Origin: Hymenobacter cavernae
GTDB lineage: Bacteria > Bacteroidota > Bacteroidia > Cytophagales > Hymenobacteraceae
Assembly (NCBI RefSeq): GCF_014641455.1
Contig: NZ_BMHT01000001.1
Coordinates: forward strand, 248,001-312,000
Reading direction: 5' to 3'
DNA: 64,000 bases
Made by a program: the position numbers and the translations under genes. The notes under the pieces were generated by a model, which saw nothing but the letters and a program-made list of their open reading frames with translations, did not search any database and had not been told where the DNA came from. Positions within the stretch are counted from its first letter, which is position 1; every line of letters starts with the position of its first letter. Positions 45,472-53,710 of this stretch are shown here, piece by piece.

Positions 45472-47025
45472 TTATTTCTTACCAGCTTGGGTAGCCAAGA
45501 AGTCCAGGCTAGCTTGATCGGGTAAGGGGTGCGCGGCCGGGTTCAGGTCCAGCACCATGACTTGTTTATCGGCGGTTTGGTAAGCGGGCCACTTGGGTAG
45601 GCCGGCGCTATTGGGATTGCCGGTGCGGGCGAAGTTTACCCAATAGGCCGTCATGGTATTGGCTAGCTTCTCATCGCCGGGCTCCCAGGGGCGGTCCACG
45701 AAGCGCAGGTTGTGGTAGGTATAGGGCACTTCCCCGGTATGAAACGCCCCGTACTTCACGTATTGGCCGGTAGCCGGCACTTTGCGCGCGAAACGGTACA
45801 CGTACACGGGGCGGCGCAGGGTCTGGCTTTGCACGTTGGCCCAGGTATAATTCGGGACGCCAAAGATGATATCACGCCCTAGGTTCTGCTGGGAAACTTC
45901 CGCTTCGGCATCGTCGTGGGCCGGGAAGAAGCGCAGGAAGGTGCTGGCCTGGGCGCCGTATTGCTGCTCGGCCTGCTGCCGGAAATCGGCGGCGTTCTTC
46001 AGGGGGCCGGCCAGTAAGCCTTCGTTTTCGTTCCAGCCGGTGAGCAGGGTTACGGGGTTGGCCTTCCCCGCCGCAAACAGCTCGGGGATGGAAGCAGGCA
46101 GCACGTAGCCATCGGTGATGGGTCCGCGCAGGCTAGGCATTTTCTGCACGAAGGCGGTGGCCGGCAGCTGGCGCAGTTCCGCTAGCGTCGGCGCTTTCAG
46201 CTCTTGGCCGTAGCGCACGCCCTCCTGCTCGGCTTGGGCCAGCGTGGGGTACGGGCGCGAAAACCCAGCCCCACTCTCGGCAATGGCTTTGGTGAACAAC
46301 CCTTTGGCCAAGGGCGAAGCCACCAGACAATTGACGCTCATCGAGCCCGCCGATTGCCCGGCAATGGTCACGTTGGTAGGGTCACCGCCGAACGCGGCAA
46401 TGTTTTGCTGCACCCAGCGCAGAGCCGCTAGCTGGTCGAGCAAGCCGTAGTTGCCGGAAGCGTGGTTCTCGGATTCTTTCGTTAGCTCCGGGTGCGCCAG
46501 AAAGCCAAGGGGTCCGACCCGGTAATTGAGGCTGACGAACACGACTCCTTTTTGAGCGAGGGCCTCGCCGTCGTAGATGGGTACGGCGCTGCCGCCACTC
46601 GTGAACCCGCCCCCGTAGATCCACACCAGCACCGGCCTCCGCTCAGTCGCTGAGCTAGCCCCGGTCCACACGTTCAGGTACAGACAATCTTCGCTAATGG
46701 GCGCGGCCGGAATCAGGAACTCCGCGCTCCACATGCTGAACGGTGCGGGCGCCGCTTGCACGGGGCTAGGTCCATACGCCAGGCACGCCCGCACCGCAGA
46801 CCAGGGTTTCACCGGTTGCGGGGCTTTCCAACGCAAGTTGCCCACCGGCGGCGCGGCAAAGGGAATGCCTTTGTAATAGGCCACATCGCCCGCTTTATTC
46901 TGGCCACCTGATACGGGTCCGCTGCGGGTTTTCACCACTCCTAACACCACTGGCCTAGGTTTGAAAGCGCCGAAGCCGAGGGATAGAAAGACCAGCAGGA
47001 GGAACGAGGACAGGAACCTGATCAT
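45472..47025 (-). CDS. Type B carboxylesterase/lipase family protein
   Basis: A 517-residue exported hydrolase of the carboxylesterase type B family (alpha/beta-hydrolase). It has an N-terminal signal (LLLVFLSLGFGAF), the oxyanion-region HGGG-like YGGGFTSGGS (138-146), the nucleophile Ser225 in IAGQSAGS, the acidic residue in GWNENEGLLAGP and the catalytic His in YGAFHTGEVPYTY. The signature SEDCLYLNVW (111-120) is present. The natural ester is unknown. The gene is convergent with the KAP-like gene; the ends are 41 bp apart. Confidence 0.92.
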   Translation of the reverse strand: MIRFLSSFLLLVFLSLGFGAFKPRPVVLGVVKTRSGPVSGGQNKAGDVAYYKGIPFAAPPVGNLRWKAPQPVKPWSAVRACLAYGPSPVQAAPAPFSMWSAEFLIPAAPISEDCLYLNVWTGASSATERRPVLVWIYGGGFTSGGSAVPIYDGEALAQKGVVFVSLNYRVGPLGFLAHPELTKESENHASGNYGLLDQLAALRWVQQNIAAFGGDPTNVTIAGQSAGSMSVNCLVASPLAKGLFTKAIAESGAGFSRPYPTLAQAEQEGVRYGQELKAPTLAELRQLPATAFVQKMPSLRGPITDGYVLPASIPELFAAGKANPVTLLTGWNENEGLLAGPLKNAADFRQQAEQQYGAQASTFLRFFPAHDDAEAEVSQQNLGRDIIFGVPNYTWANVQSQTLRRPVYVYRFARKVPATGQYVKYGAFHTGEVPYTYHNLRFVDRPWEPGDEKLANTMTAYWVNFARTGNPNSAGLPKWPAYQTADKQVMVLDLNPAAHPLPDQASLDFLATQAGKK

Positions 47026-47093
47026 AGTAGAGGAGGGAAGGTGGCGGGCCCCATACGGAACCAGAGGAATGAATTAGCTATCAACCTAGGCAC

Positions 47094-47618
47094 TCATTCA
47101 ATTGGTTTTACCTGCAACTGCGGTAAAAATTGATGTTTAAGATATGCTAACCGTTCAGCCAAAAGGGGGACATACTCAACTTGCAGTTCGGAACGTACTA
47201 GGCTCAAGAAACTTTGCTCCTCTTCGGATAAATCTTCATCCTGGCTAGCATAATACGCTAACGCTTCTGAGGCATTGTAAGCAAGTTGTTCTAACACAAA
47301 CCAGCCGTTGCGGCAACCTATACCAAGGAACTCTTCCAATGTTTCAGCCACAACGATGTTGTTAACAGAAGCCATAGGCACAGTCATAATGACAGGTCCA
47401 CAAGCTTCTTCTCCTACACCATTCAAAATGCCAAAGTGAACTCCATTACCACCGGTACGTGCAAAACTTATGGTATTGACTGGCGTGCAGAAGTAGGAAT
47501 AATTTTCTGGCGGCATAATGGGTTCAAGGCCGCAGTAGTCAACATGCTGATAAGCCTTACGACCCCATTTATTATTTACAAGATCGTCGAGCGCAAAGAA
47601 ATCCTTAATCGTGAGCAT
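47094..47618 (-). CDS. Hypothetical protein, possible SUKH-like immunity protein
   Basis: A 174-residue soluble acidic protein. The middle region TISFARTGGNGVHFGILNGV, followed by EACGPVIMTVPM and NNIVVAETLEEFLGIGCRNG, resembles SUKH/SMI1-like proteins often found in Bacteroidota near toxin loci, but similarity is weak and I do not assign a family. The C-terminal part is helical (LSEEEQSFLSLVRSELQVEY). No toxin gene is nearby. The gene is a single unit between the carboxylesterase and the ABC-F gene, on the same strand as both. Confidence 0.6.
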   Translation of the reverse strand: MLTIKDFFALDDLVNNKWGRKAYQHVDYCGLEPIMPPENYSYFCTPVNTISFARTGGNGVHFGILNGVGEEACGPVIMTVPMASVNNIVVAETLEEFLGIGCRNGWFVLEQLAYNASEALAYYASQDEDLSEEEQSFLSLVRSELQVEYVPLLAERLAYLKHQFLPQLQVKPIE

Positions 47619-47682
47619 AGAAGATTATTAAGAATGACAGCAGCCTTCTTACTTGGTGAAGGTTAGCGAGCGAATATGGCTT

Positions 47683-49275
47683 CTAAGAAAAATTAATAGT
47701 AACGTCAACTCCAATCTCATCCACAAAATACTGATCGTGCGAAATCAGCAGCACCGAGCCGCCGAAGTCTTTTACTGACTGCGTCAGCACGTCTTGGCTG
47801 CGCACATCCAGGTTGTTCGTCGGCTCGTCGAGGACGAGCACGTCGGGTGCGTTGTTGCTCACCGTGAGGCAGCAGAGAATCAGCTTCATCTTCTCCCCAC
47901 CGCTCAGGCTGGCGCATTTCCGGTCCCAGCTTTCCCGCGGAAACTGATGATAGTGCAACACGGTTTTTAGCTCATGCTCCAGCAGTTGGCGCGAGTTAAA
48001 CTTCTGAAGCTGCTCAAAAACCGAAAGCTGGTTCTCGATTATCGAATAATCCTGATCGATGTAGAAGTACTCGAAATCAGCGACGAACACCTCCCCCACC
48101 GATGGCGGCAAACTACCGGTCATGATTTTCAGCAGCGTTGTTTTGCCCACGCCGTTGTTGCCCGTTATTCGCACTCTATCGCCGGAGCGTACCTGAAATG
48201 TTAACGGGCTTTGCCACAGCTGCTGCTCGCCATAGGCGAAGTTGATGGACCTGGATTCCACCAGTATTTTCCCGCGGTGCAAGTGCGATTGGCTCAGGTC
48301 TATTTTGAGAGTTTTCTGCTCCTGGATCTGCGTCCGGATCTGCTTCAGGTCGCTGGCAATACCGTTAATTTTCTCGCTTTGCGCCTCTTTCATCTGCGCT
48401 GAGCTTTGTTCGGCTTGGCGCTTAAGGTGACCGGCTACGATGCGCGGCAAGGCTTTTTTCAGCCCTTGCGCTTTGCCTCGGGCTTCTTGCTTGTGTCGTT
48501 GCTCAGCGACGTCGCGGGCTTTTTGTTGCGCTTGGTGGAGGGTTTTCTCTTTATCGTCGAGTTGGGCCTGCAAGGCAGCGAGCTTCGTTTCCTTCTGCTC
48601 TTTGTAGAAGTCATAATTGCCGCCGTAGGCTTCCACGGCGGTTTTGGTGAGTTCCAATGTTAGGTCAACCAGGTTCAGCAGGGTCCGGTCGTGGCTCACG
48701 ACCAGCACTGTGGCTTTGCTGCGTTGAATGAAATCATAAAGCAGACGGCGACTTTCGGCGTCGAGGTGGTTGGAGGGCTCATCGAGCAGGATGATGCCGG
48801 GCGCGTGAATGAGCGCACCAGCCAGAAACGCTTTGGTTTTCTCCCCGCCGCTCAGCGCGTGCATGGGCTGACCTAGGTCGAGGTGCTGCAAGTGCCAAAA
48901 CGCCATGGCGGCTTGCGCGCGCTCCTCGATTTCCCAATCATCATCGAGTTGGGCGAAGTACTCGGGGGCCGCATCGCCGGCCAGAATAGCCTGCAAAGCC
49001 CCTAGCTTCTGGTCGATTCCCAATACCTGCGCTACCGAGCAATCGTCGTACTGACCTAGGTGCTGGGGCACGTAATACGGTTTTTCCTCCAGCGCCACCT
49101 CGCCAACGGATGGCGGAATGCGCCCGGCAATGATTTGCAGTAAAGTCGATTTACCCGCGCCATTGTGACCTACCAACGAGGCTTTGCCCCCCCGAGCAAC
49201 AACCAGATGCAGGTTTTGAAACAGCACCTCGCCATCGGGGTGCCTATAGGAAAGCGCGTTCACTACGATACTCAT
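47683..49275 (-). CDS. ABC-F family ATP-binding protein
   Basis: A 530-residue cytoplasmic protein with two ATPase modules and no membrane domain, as in ABC-F factors that act on the ribosome. ATG 49275 (MSIVVNALSYRHPDGEVLF) is preferred to 49323. Module 1: Walker A GHNGAGKST (36-44), signature LSGGEKTKAFLAGALIH, Walker B IILLDEPSNHLD. A coiled charged linker follows (EKTLHQAQQKARDVAEQRHK). Module 2: Walker A GNNGVGKTT, signature LSGGEKMKLILCCL, VLVLDEPTNNLD. Members include EttA-like translation factors and some antibiotic-resistance proteins; which type this is cannot be settled here. The neighbour on the same strand is the 174-residue hypothetical protein. Confidence 0.92.
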   Translation of the reverse strand: MSIVVNALSYRHPDGEVLFQNLHLVVARGGKASLVGHNGAGKSTLLQIIAGRIPPSVGEVALEEKPYYVPQHLGQYDDCSVAQVLGIDQKLGALQAILAGDAAPEYFAQLDDDWEIEERAQAAMAFWHLQHLDLGQPMHALSGGEKTKAFLAGALIHAPGIILLDEPSNHLDAESRRLLYDFIQRSKATVLVVSHDRTLLNLVDLTLELTKTAVEAYGGNYDFYKEQKETKLAALQAQLDDKEKTLHQAQQKARDVAEQRHKQEARGKAQGLKKALPRIVAGHLKRQAEQSSAQMKEAQSEKINGIASDLKQIRTQIQEQKTLKIDLSQSHLHRGKILVESRSINFAYGEQQLWQSPLTFQVRSGDRVRITGNNGVGKTTLLKIMTGSLPPSVGEVFVADFEYFYIDQDYSIIENQLSVFEQLQKFNSRQLLEHELKTVLHYHQFPRESWDRKCASLSGGEKMKLILCCLTVSNNAPDVLVLDEPTNNLDVRSQDVLTQSVKDFGGSVLLISHDQYFVDEIGVDVTINFS

Positions 49276-49871
49276 AGCGTAAGGCGTAAAAAGTAAGGAA
49301 TGGAATACCCCTAGCTCGCGCAATAAGCAGAAAAGCTAGGTTGAAGACCGGAAATGATGCGGCGAAGCAACACACTTGACGCGCTTGATTTGGCGGGCAA
49401 ACAGTACCCTAGGTGCAACACGAGCCGGACAGAGCCGCCGGAGCGAATTGCTTGGCTTGGTTCAGTGCGCTACCGTTCGGGTATTGGTTAGCCGGCCTGC
49501 CGGCATCTGTGAGGCGCCCTGGCTGGTGCTGTCCAGGAAAGACGGCACCTGAAGTATGCTCCCGCGGCGCTGCCGACAACTGGATTACATAAAAGCTGAG
49601 TTTGGTCGCCGCGCGTAATTACTGCGTGATGAACGAGTGGATAAATTGGTTACCAGGCCTTTCTGCTTCGGCAGAACGTGTGCTGGCACGCAATCATCGG
49701 GGCAACTCAGCGGATTTCCATTGGAGTACTTCTTGGCTTACCTGGCTGCAAGTATAAGAAAAACTGAAGATTGTTCAGCCCATCCGCGCTTACCAATAGT
49801 TGCGTATGAGTTGGGCACAAACCACCTAGCTTTGAAACTACGTCTAATCGCCCGTTACTAATCCTCTCTTT
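49276..49871. other. Intergenic region with no supported gene
   Basis: A 596-bp divergent gap between the ABC-F gene and the hypothetical gene at 49872. The only open frame of note, 49637-49861, has 74 residues with no family resemblance and no ribosome-binding site; I regard it as chance. One CCTAGG lies near 49409. Promoters of both neighbours should be here. Confidence 0.5.
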
Positions 49872-50318
49872 ATGCGCATCGACGAACTAGAACAAGAAGA
49901 TTCTGACATCGAGTGGTTTGCCGTCGACGGCGCCGGATATGTGGTGCACTTTTCCTCCGGCGGCGGGGTGCTGCCCGAGTCGGTGGCTTCTTCCCAGGAG
50001 ACGCTGCTGCACCTGCACCAGTACTTTCTGGCGCTGCCCGACACGGCCTCGGCGGCGCTGGTGCAGGTGGAAGCCAACGCTGAAAAGAGCGGCCGCAACT
50101 ACCAGAACGCGGTTCGCTACGCTCGCCGCGGGCTTTTCTCCTTCGATAAGACGTTGTTGAACAAGCATCTGGATTCAAAGTACCATTTAGTAGCACGGCC
50201 CGTTAATCCGCTTACGATCAAGGATATTCCAGAGCCCATTTCTACGCTGCTCCTGCACACGCGCTTGCCCATTGCTGTTCTGGAAAAAACGCAGGTTGTT
50301 ATTTCCGACGTAGCCTAG
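49872..50318 (+). CDS. Conserved hypothetical protein
   Basis: A 148-residue soluble protein, acidic at the N terminus (MRIDELEQEDSDIEWFAVDG), with a mixed alpha/beta pattern (YVVHFSSGGGVLPESVASSQ, LHLHQYFLALPDTAS) and a C-terminal segment LLLHTRLPIAVLEKTQVVIS. It resembles small uncharacterised Bacteroidota proteins, some of which act as immunity proteins, but I cannot name a family. It is followed 38 bp later by a DUF92 gene in the same direction, and both could be co-transcribed. Confidence 0.65.
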   Translation: MRIDELEQEDSDIEWFAVDGAGYVVHFSSGGGVLPESVASSQETLLHLHQYFLALPDTASAALVQVEANAEKSGRNYQNAVRYARRGLFSFDKTLLNKHLDSKYHLVARPVNPLTIKDIPEPISTLLLHTRLPIAVLEKTQVVISDVA

Positions 50319-50356
50319 GCAACACCTTCTGTTTTCCAGCCGAGCACGCTAGCCAG

Positions 50357-51076
50357 ATGAACAACCTCCTACATGTTGGCGCAGTAGCCCTGATCCTGGG
50401 TCTGGGCATGCTCTATAGTGTGCGGGCCGGCAAGCTCACAGCGGCCGGTGCCTGCATCGGTGGCGTGCTGGGCGGGCTGCTTTTCCTGGGCGCCGGCTTT
50501 ACAGGCCTGGCGATGCTGGGTGCTTTTTTCCTGCTTGGCTCGGCGGCCTCGGGCTGGCGCGTGGAAGAGAAACGCAGCGCTGGCTTGGCGGAAGAAAACA
50601 AAGGCCGTCGTACGACCAGCCAGGCGCTGGCCAACGGCGGTGTGGCTGGTATGCTGGGTTTGCTGAGCTGGTTACAACCTAGCTTTGCCCCCGTACTCCA
50701 ACTGATGATTGCCGGTAGCTTTGCCGCGGCTACCGCCGATACGCTGGCCTCCGAGCTAGGAAACATATATGGCCGGCGGTATTATAACATCCTGACTCTG
50801 AGGCGTGATGCGCGTGGCCTCAACGGCGTTGTCAGCGCCGAAGGCACGTTGCTTGGGCTGGCGGGCAGCCTCCTGATTGCCGTTATCTACAGCCTGGGCT
50901 TCGGGTGGAGCACGGCAATCGGGTGGGTGCTGGTGGCGGGCACCGTCGGCAATCTGCTGGATTCGGTGCTGGGTGCAACGCTGGAGCGGCAGCAGTACCT
51001 TTCGAACGATGCCGTCAACTTCCTCAACACCCTGACCGGCGCCCTGGTGGCGGCGTTGCTGTATTTTCTGGCGTAG
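50357..51076 (+). CDS. DUF92 family integral membrane protein
   Basis: A 239-residue polytopic membrane protein of the DUF92 (TIGR00297) family, related to the plant VTE6 phytyl-phosphate kinase. Helices at about 5-22, 27-57, 95-130 and 165-239 are visible. The conserved motifs GRRTTSQALANGGVAGMLGL and AATADTLASELGNIYGRRYY are present, as is the loop GTVGNLLDSVLGATLERQQY. The bacterial role is unknown. It follows the hypothetical gene at 49872 by 38 bp and is transcribed with it. The length is normal. Confidence 0.85.
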   Translation: MNNLLHVGAVALILGLGMLYSVRAGKLTAAGACIGGVLGGLLFLGAGFTGLAMLGAFFLLGSAASGWRVEEKRSAGLAEENKGRRTTSQALANGGVAGMLGLLSWLQPSFAPVLQLMIAGSFAAATADTLASELGNIYGRRYYNILTLRRDARGLNGVVSAEGTLLGLAGSLLIAVIYSLGFGWSTAIGWVLVAGTVGNLLDSVLGATLERQQYLSNDAVNFLNTLTGALVAALLYFLA

Positions 51077-51171
51077 AAGCGCACGGCTGAAAAGCTCCGG
51101 CAAAAACAGGTTAGCGCCAAACCAGGACAAGCCGGCACTGAAAAGTAGCTGATTTATAGCGTGGTAAGCCC

Positions 51172-51216
51172 AAAAGAAAACCCGTGTCGCAACGATGGCA
51201 GTCGCTGCAACACGGG
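51172..51216 (-). terminator. Terminator of the 59-residue gene
   Basis: CCCGTGTCGCAACGA and TCGCTGCAACACGGG form a near-perfect 15-bp stem with two mismatches; on the minus strand it is followed by TTTTCTTTTGG. It is 24 bases after the stop of the small gene at 51240. Confidence 0.7.
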
Positions 51217-51239
51217 CCGGGGCGCGGGGCCGAAAACGT

Positions 51240-51419
51240 CTAGCGGCGGCCGAACAAGCCGTGGTGCTTATGATAGGGCTTGTAGTACGGCCGGTGCGCA
51301 TAGGTGCGACCGTGCAGCAGCGCCTTGGTAAAAGGCGTACCAGCTAGCGCAGCGCTATTGGTCAGCAACACAAAAAGAAGCAGGAAGAATGCAGTAATTC
51401 GAGTAAAGCAAACGTGCAT
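51240..51419 (-). CDS. Small exported His/Tyr-rich peptide (59 residues)
   Basis: ATG 51419 to TAG 51240-51242. The sequence begins MHVCFTRITAFFLLLFVLLT, a good signal peptide, with likely cleavage near SAALAGTP. The mature part of about 30 residues is basic and rich in His, Tyr and Arg: HGRTYAHRPYYKPYHKHHGL and an FGRR end. It has a clear terminator behind it at 51172-51216, which supports expression. No family is recognised; the composition suggests metal or surface binding, and similar small His/Tyr-rich exported peptides are common in this group. It is convergent with the DUF92 gene. Confidence 0.65.
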   Translation of the reverse strand: MHVCFTRITAFFLLLFVLLTNSAALAGTPFTKALLHGRTYAHRPYYKPYHKHHGLFGRR

Positions 51420-51679
51420 AATAGGTAGAAAAGGACAGGAAATGGGATCAGGAAAGTCAGAAATTCAATTCTATTTGGCTTTCATGCTACAAAGGAACGA
51501 ACTCGACAGTAGAAACACATAGTAATTAGACAATGTATTATGTTTTCTCTATTAACCCTGCAAATTCCTCGTTGGAGCTTCCTGTCAAGTCGCTAGTCTG
51601 GCCAGTCTATTTATATTATATCATTAATATACTTATATAAAGGATCTAATCGTTCTGCTTCCACACCAGCCCTCAGCTA
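51420..51679. other. A+T-rich intergenic region before L,D-transpeptidase gene
   Basis: This 260-bp stretch is A+T-rich (for example TATTATATCATTAATATACT around 51615) and should contain the promoter of the small gene and of the transpeptidase leader. The hairpin at 51680-51718 follows. No ORF with family likeness is seen. Confidence 0.4.
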
Positions 51680-51718
51680 GCCAGCGCTTGCTAGCTCGAC
51701 AAGCAGGCTGGCTTTTTT
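51680..51718 (+). terminator. Terminator-like hairpin abutting the start codon of the L,D-transpeptidase gene
   Basis: GCCAGC-GCTTG (51680-51690) pairs with CAAGC (51700-51704) and GCTGGC (51707-51712) around CTAGCTCGA, with a 2-nt bulge, followed by TTTTTT (51713-51718) and directly by ATG (51719-51721). It could end an upstream short transcript or act as a leader attenuator. Confidence 0.65.
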
Positions 51719-52450
51719 ATGCGTTTGCTTCTCACGGCTATCCTCTTGTTGATTGCGCGCCATGTGCCGCCGGATGCACCTAGCTTTCGGGACCAGCAGC
51801 TTATGAATCCGCGGGTGCAGGCGGCGTATGCGGCTACCTGGGAGCCGTTGCGGCACTTGCTCTGGAGCCGCAACATCGATCCGCACCAGCTCGAAATCTT
51901 CTTCCGCGCTTTCAAAATCGGGCGTCGGCTGGAAGTATGGGGCCGCAACCGGAGCCTGGGAACTTTTCAGCTGTTGCGTACCTACCCGATTGCGGGCACC
52001 TCGGGCACCCTAGGTCCGAAGCGGGCGGCCGGCGACGGGCAAGTGCCGGAAGGCTTCTACGAGCTTGATCGGTTCAACCCCAAGAGCTTGTACCACTTAT
52101 CATTGGGCCTGAATTATCCTAATGCCTCCGATCGGCTGCTGGGCAGCGCGCAACCTGGCCAGGATATTTTCATTCACGGCTCCAATGTGACAATTGGCTG
52201 CCTGCCCATCACCGATGCCCTGATCCGGGAAGCCTACGTGCTGGCCGTGGAAGCCCGTACAGCCGGACAGCAGAGTATACCCGTGCATATTTTCCCTTTT
52301 GCGCTGAGTGAAGAAAACCTACTGACCCACCAGCAAAGCCGACATAGTGCCTTTTGGCGAAGCCTGAAGCTGGGCTACAACTACTTCGAGCAGCACCATA
52401 CGTTGCCGGAAGTAACGGTCGATCCGGCAGGCTGCTACGTGGTTCAATAA
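51719..52450 (+). CDS. L,D-transpeptidase (YkuD-type, YafK-like) domain protein
   Basis: A 243-residue exported protein with a short hydrophobic N terminus (MRLLLTAILLLIARHVP). The catalytic signature IFIHGSNVTIGCLPITD contains His153 and the nucleophile Cys161, as in YkuD transpeptidases that make 3-3 crosslinks or anchor proteins to peptidoglycan. The YafK-like arrangement is suggested by AFKIGRRLEVWGRNRSLGTF before the domain and PEGFYELDRFNPKSLYHLSL in it. The start at 51719 directly follows the T-run of a hairpin, leaving no room for a normal ribosome-binding site; a start at the Met in QLMNPRVQ is an alternative but would remove the signal. Confidence 0.85.
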   Translation: MRLLLTAILLLIARHVPPDAPSFRDQQLMNPRVQAAYAATWEPLRHLLWSRNIDPHQLEIFFRAFKIGRRLEVWGRNRSLGTFQLLRTYPIAGTSGTLGPKRAAGDGQVPEGFYELDRFNPKSLYHLSLGLNYPNASDRLLGSAQPGQDIFIHGSNVTIGCLPITDALIREAYVLAVEARTAGQQSIPVHIFPFALSEENLLTHQQSRHSAFWRSLKLGYNYFEQHHTLPEVTVDPAGCYVVQ

Positions 52451-52649
52451 GGGCTGCCATGGCTGTATAGGTCCGTCGATTCCCGGCAATGAACCGGCTT
52501 TTCCCCAGGCCGCCCGAACAGTCCTTTTAGTTGCTTGTTCCTTGCTGCAACGCAGAACGACGCGCTTAACCAACCTAGGTACCCGTCGTTCAACAGCAAG
52601 CGAGGCAGACGCTTCGCACTCCATTCATTACCATCCAACGCTCCCAACA

Positions 52650-53186
52650 ATGCGCTTTTCCGCTGCTCCGCTTTTTCAGGCCGCCGTGCTTGTTCCCGTC
52701 TACCGCGATGCGGCCGGCGAGCTGCGCCTGGTGCTGGTGCGCCGCGGCGACTTCGGCGTGCACGGCGGGCAGCTAGCTTTCCCGGGCGGCAAACCTGAGT
52801 CTACCGACGCGTCCCTGGTCGATACGGCACTGCGCGAAACGCAGGAAGAAATTGGGCTGCCCGCGAGTGCCGTGCAGGTGCTAGCTACCTTGCCGCCTAT
52901 CCCGACCTACGTCAGCAACTTTCTGATTACTCCTTTCTTGGGTCGCATTGTGCCGCCCGCTGCGTGGCAACCCATGGAGCACGAAATTGCGGAGGTGCTC
53001 GAAGTGAGCGTGCGCCACCTCGCCGACCCAGCCACGCACACCGAGGAAGACTTCTGGATACCTAGCCAGAATGCCTACGTCCGCTTTCCGTTTTTCCGGG
53101 TTGGCGAGCACCGGCTCTGGGGCGCCAGCTACCGCATTGTGCTCCCCCTGATTCCGCGTTTGTTGGCAAGCGAGTGGGCTATTTAA
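52650..53186 (+). CDS. NUDIX hydrolase, CoA pyrophosphatase (NudL-type)
   Basis: A 178-residue cytoplasmic enzyme likely to cleave coenzyme A to 4'-phosphopantetheine and adenosine 3',5'-bisphosphate. ATG 52650 (MRFSAAPLFQAAVLVPVY) is preferred to 52542. The NUDIX box reads FPGGKPESTDASLVDTALRE then TQEEIGL, with the same spacing as CoA pyrophosphatases, and the family-specific LPPIPTYVSNFLITPFLG follows. It overlaps no other gene and lies 199 bp after the transpeptidase. The Imm63-like gene follows 18 bp later, so both may be co-transcribed. Physiological substrate not proven. Confidence 0.9.
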   Translation: MRFSAAPLFQAAVLVPVYRDAAGELRLVLVRRGDFGVHGGQLAFPGGKPESTDASLVDTALRETQEEIGLPASAVQVLATLPPIPTYVSNFLITPFLGRIVPPAAWQPMEHEIAEVLEVSVRHLADPATHTEEDFWIPSQNAYVRFPFFRVGEHRLWGASYRIVLPLIPRLLASEWAI

Positions 53187-53204
53187 GCCTAGCTTGCGCG
53201 CCAA

Positions 53205-53618
53205 ATGAGCATTATCTACAGCTTAGCCACGCTACAAACCTGGATCGAAGCCATTGCGGAGCACATTCAGGCGCCCGCGCACCTGCTACCGACGTATGGC
53301 CGCAGCGAGGATTTTGCCCGGCCGCACCTGGAAGTAAATGCAGCCGGAATGCACTTCGTGGTGGTAGAACGCGGTCAGGAACTCGAACGACGCACCACGC
53401 AGGACCTCGATGAACTGCTGTACTGGGTGTTTGAGGGCGTCACGTTCACAATGGCTGGCACCTACGAAGTAGCGCACCGCGTACCGGGCCAGGATTTCCG
53501 GCGCCTGCTGTTTCAGCACCAGTTGCTTCTGCTGGGGCACCTGAGCGCGCAATGGTCCGAACGCCAGCAGCGTCATTTACTCGCTATTCTGGGTGATCAT
53601 CCGTTTTCCGATGATTGA
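53205..53618 (+). CDS. Imm63-like immunity protein
   Basis: A 137-residue soluble protein resembling the Imm63 family of polymorphic-toxin immunity proteins: HLLPTYGRSEDFARPHLEVN, FVVVERGQELERRTTQDLDE, LLYWVFEGVTFTMA and YEVAHRVPGQDFRRLLFQHQ. Imm63 members bind and neutralise nuclease toxins in polymorphic-toxin systems. No toxin gene is adjacent; the upstream neighbour is the NUDIX gene at 18 bp. It may be an orphan immunity gene or a housekeeping use of the fold. The length is normal. Confidence 0.8.
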   Translation: MSIIYSLATLQTWIEAIAEHIQAPAHLLPTYGRSEDFARPHLEVNAAGMHFVVVERGQELERRTTQDLDELLYWVFEGVTFTMAGTYEVAHRVPGQDFRRLLFQHQLLLLGHLSAQWSERQQRHLLAILGDHPFSDD

Positions 53619-53710
53619 TCGTGGGCGGCAGGTAAAATCTTCGGATCATCCGTATCTCAGGGCACGCTGATATTTCGTTAGTTTACCCGATAACGAATCC
53701 TCTCTCCTCC

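Noticed and set aside
49637..49861. 74-codon open frame in the 49276-49871 gap
   Set aside because: No recognised family, no ribosome-binding site, no signal sequence; likely chance.
51077..51239. Second small gene downstream of DUF92
   Set aside because: No frame here has a plausible start and composition; the stretch is explained by the terminator of the 59-residue gene.
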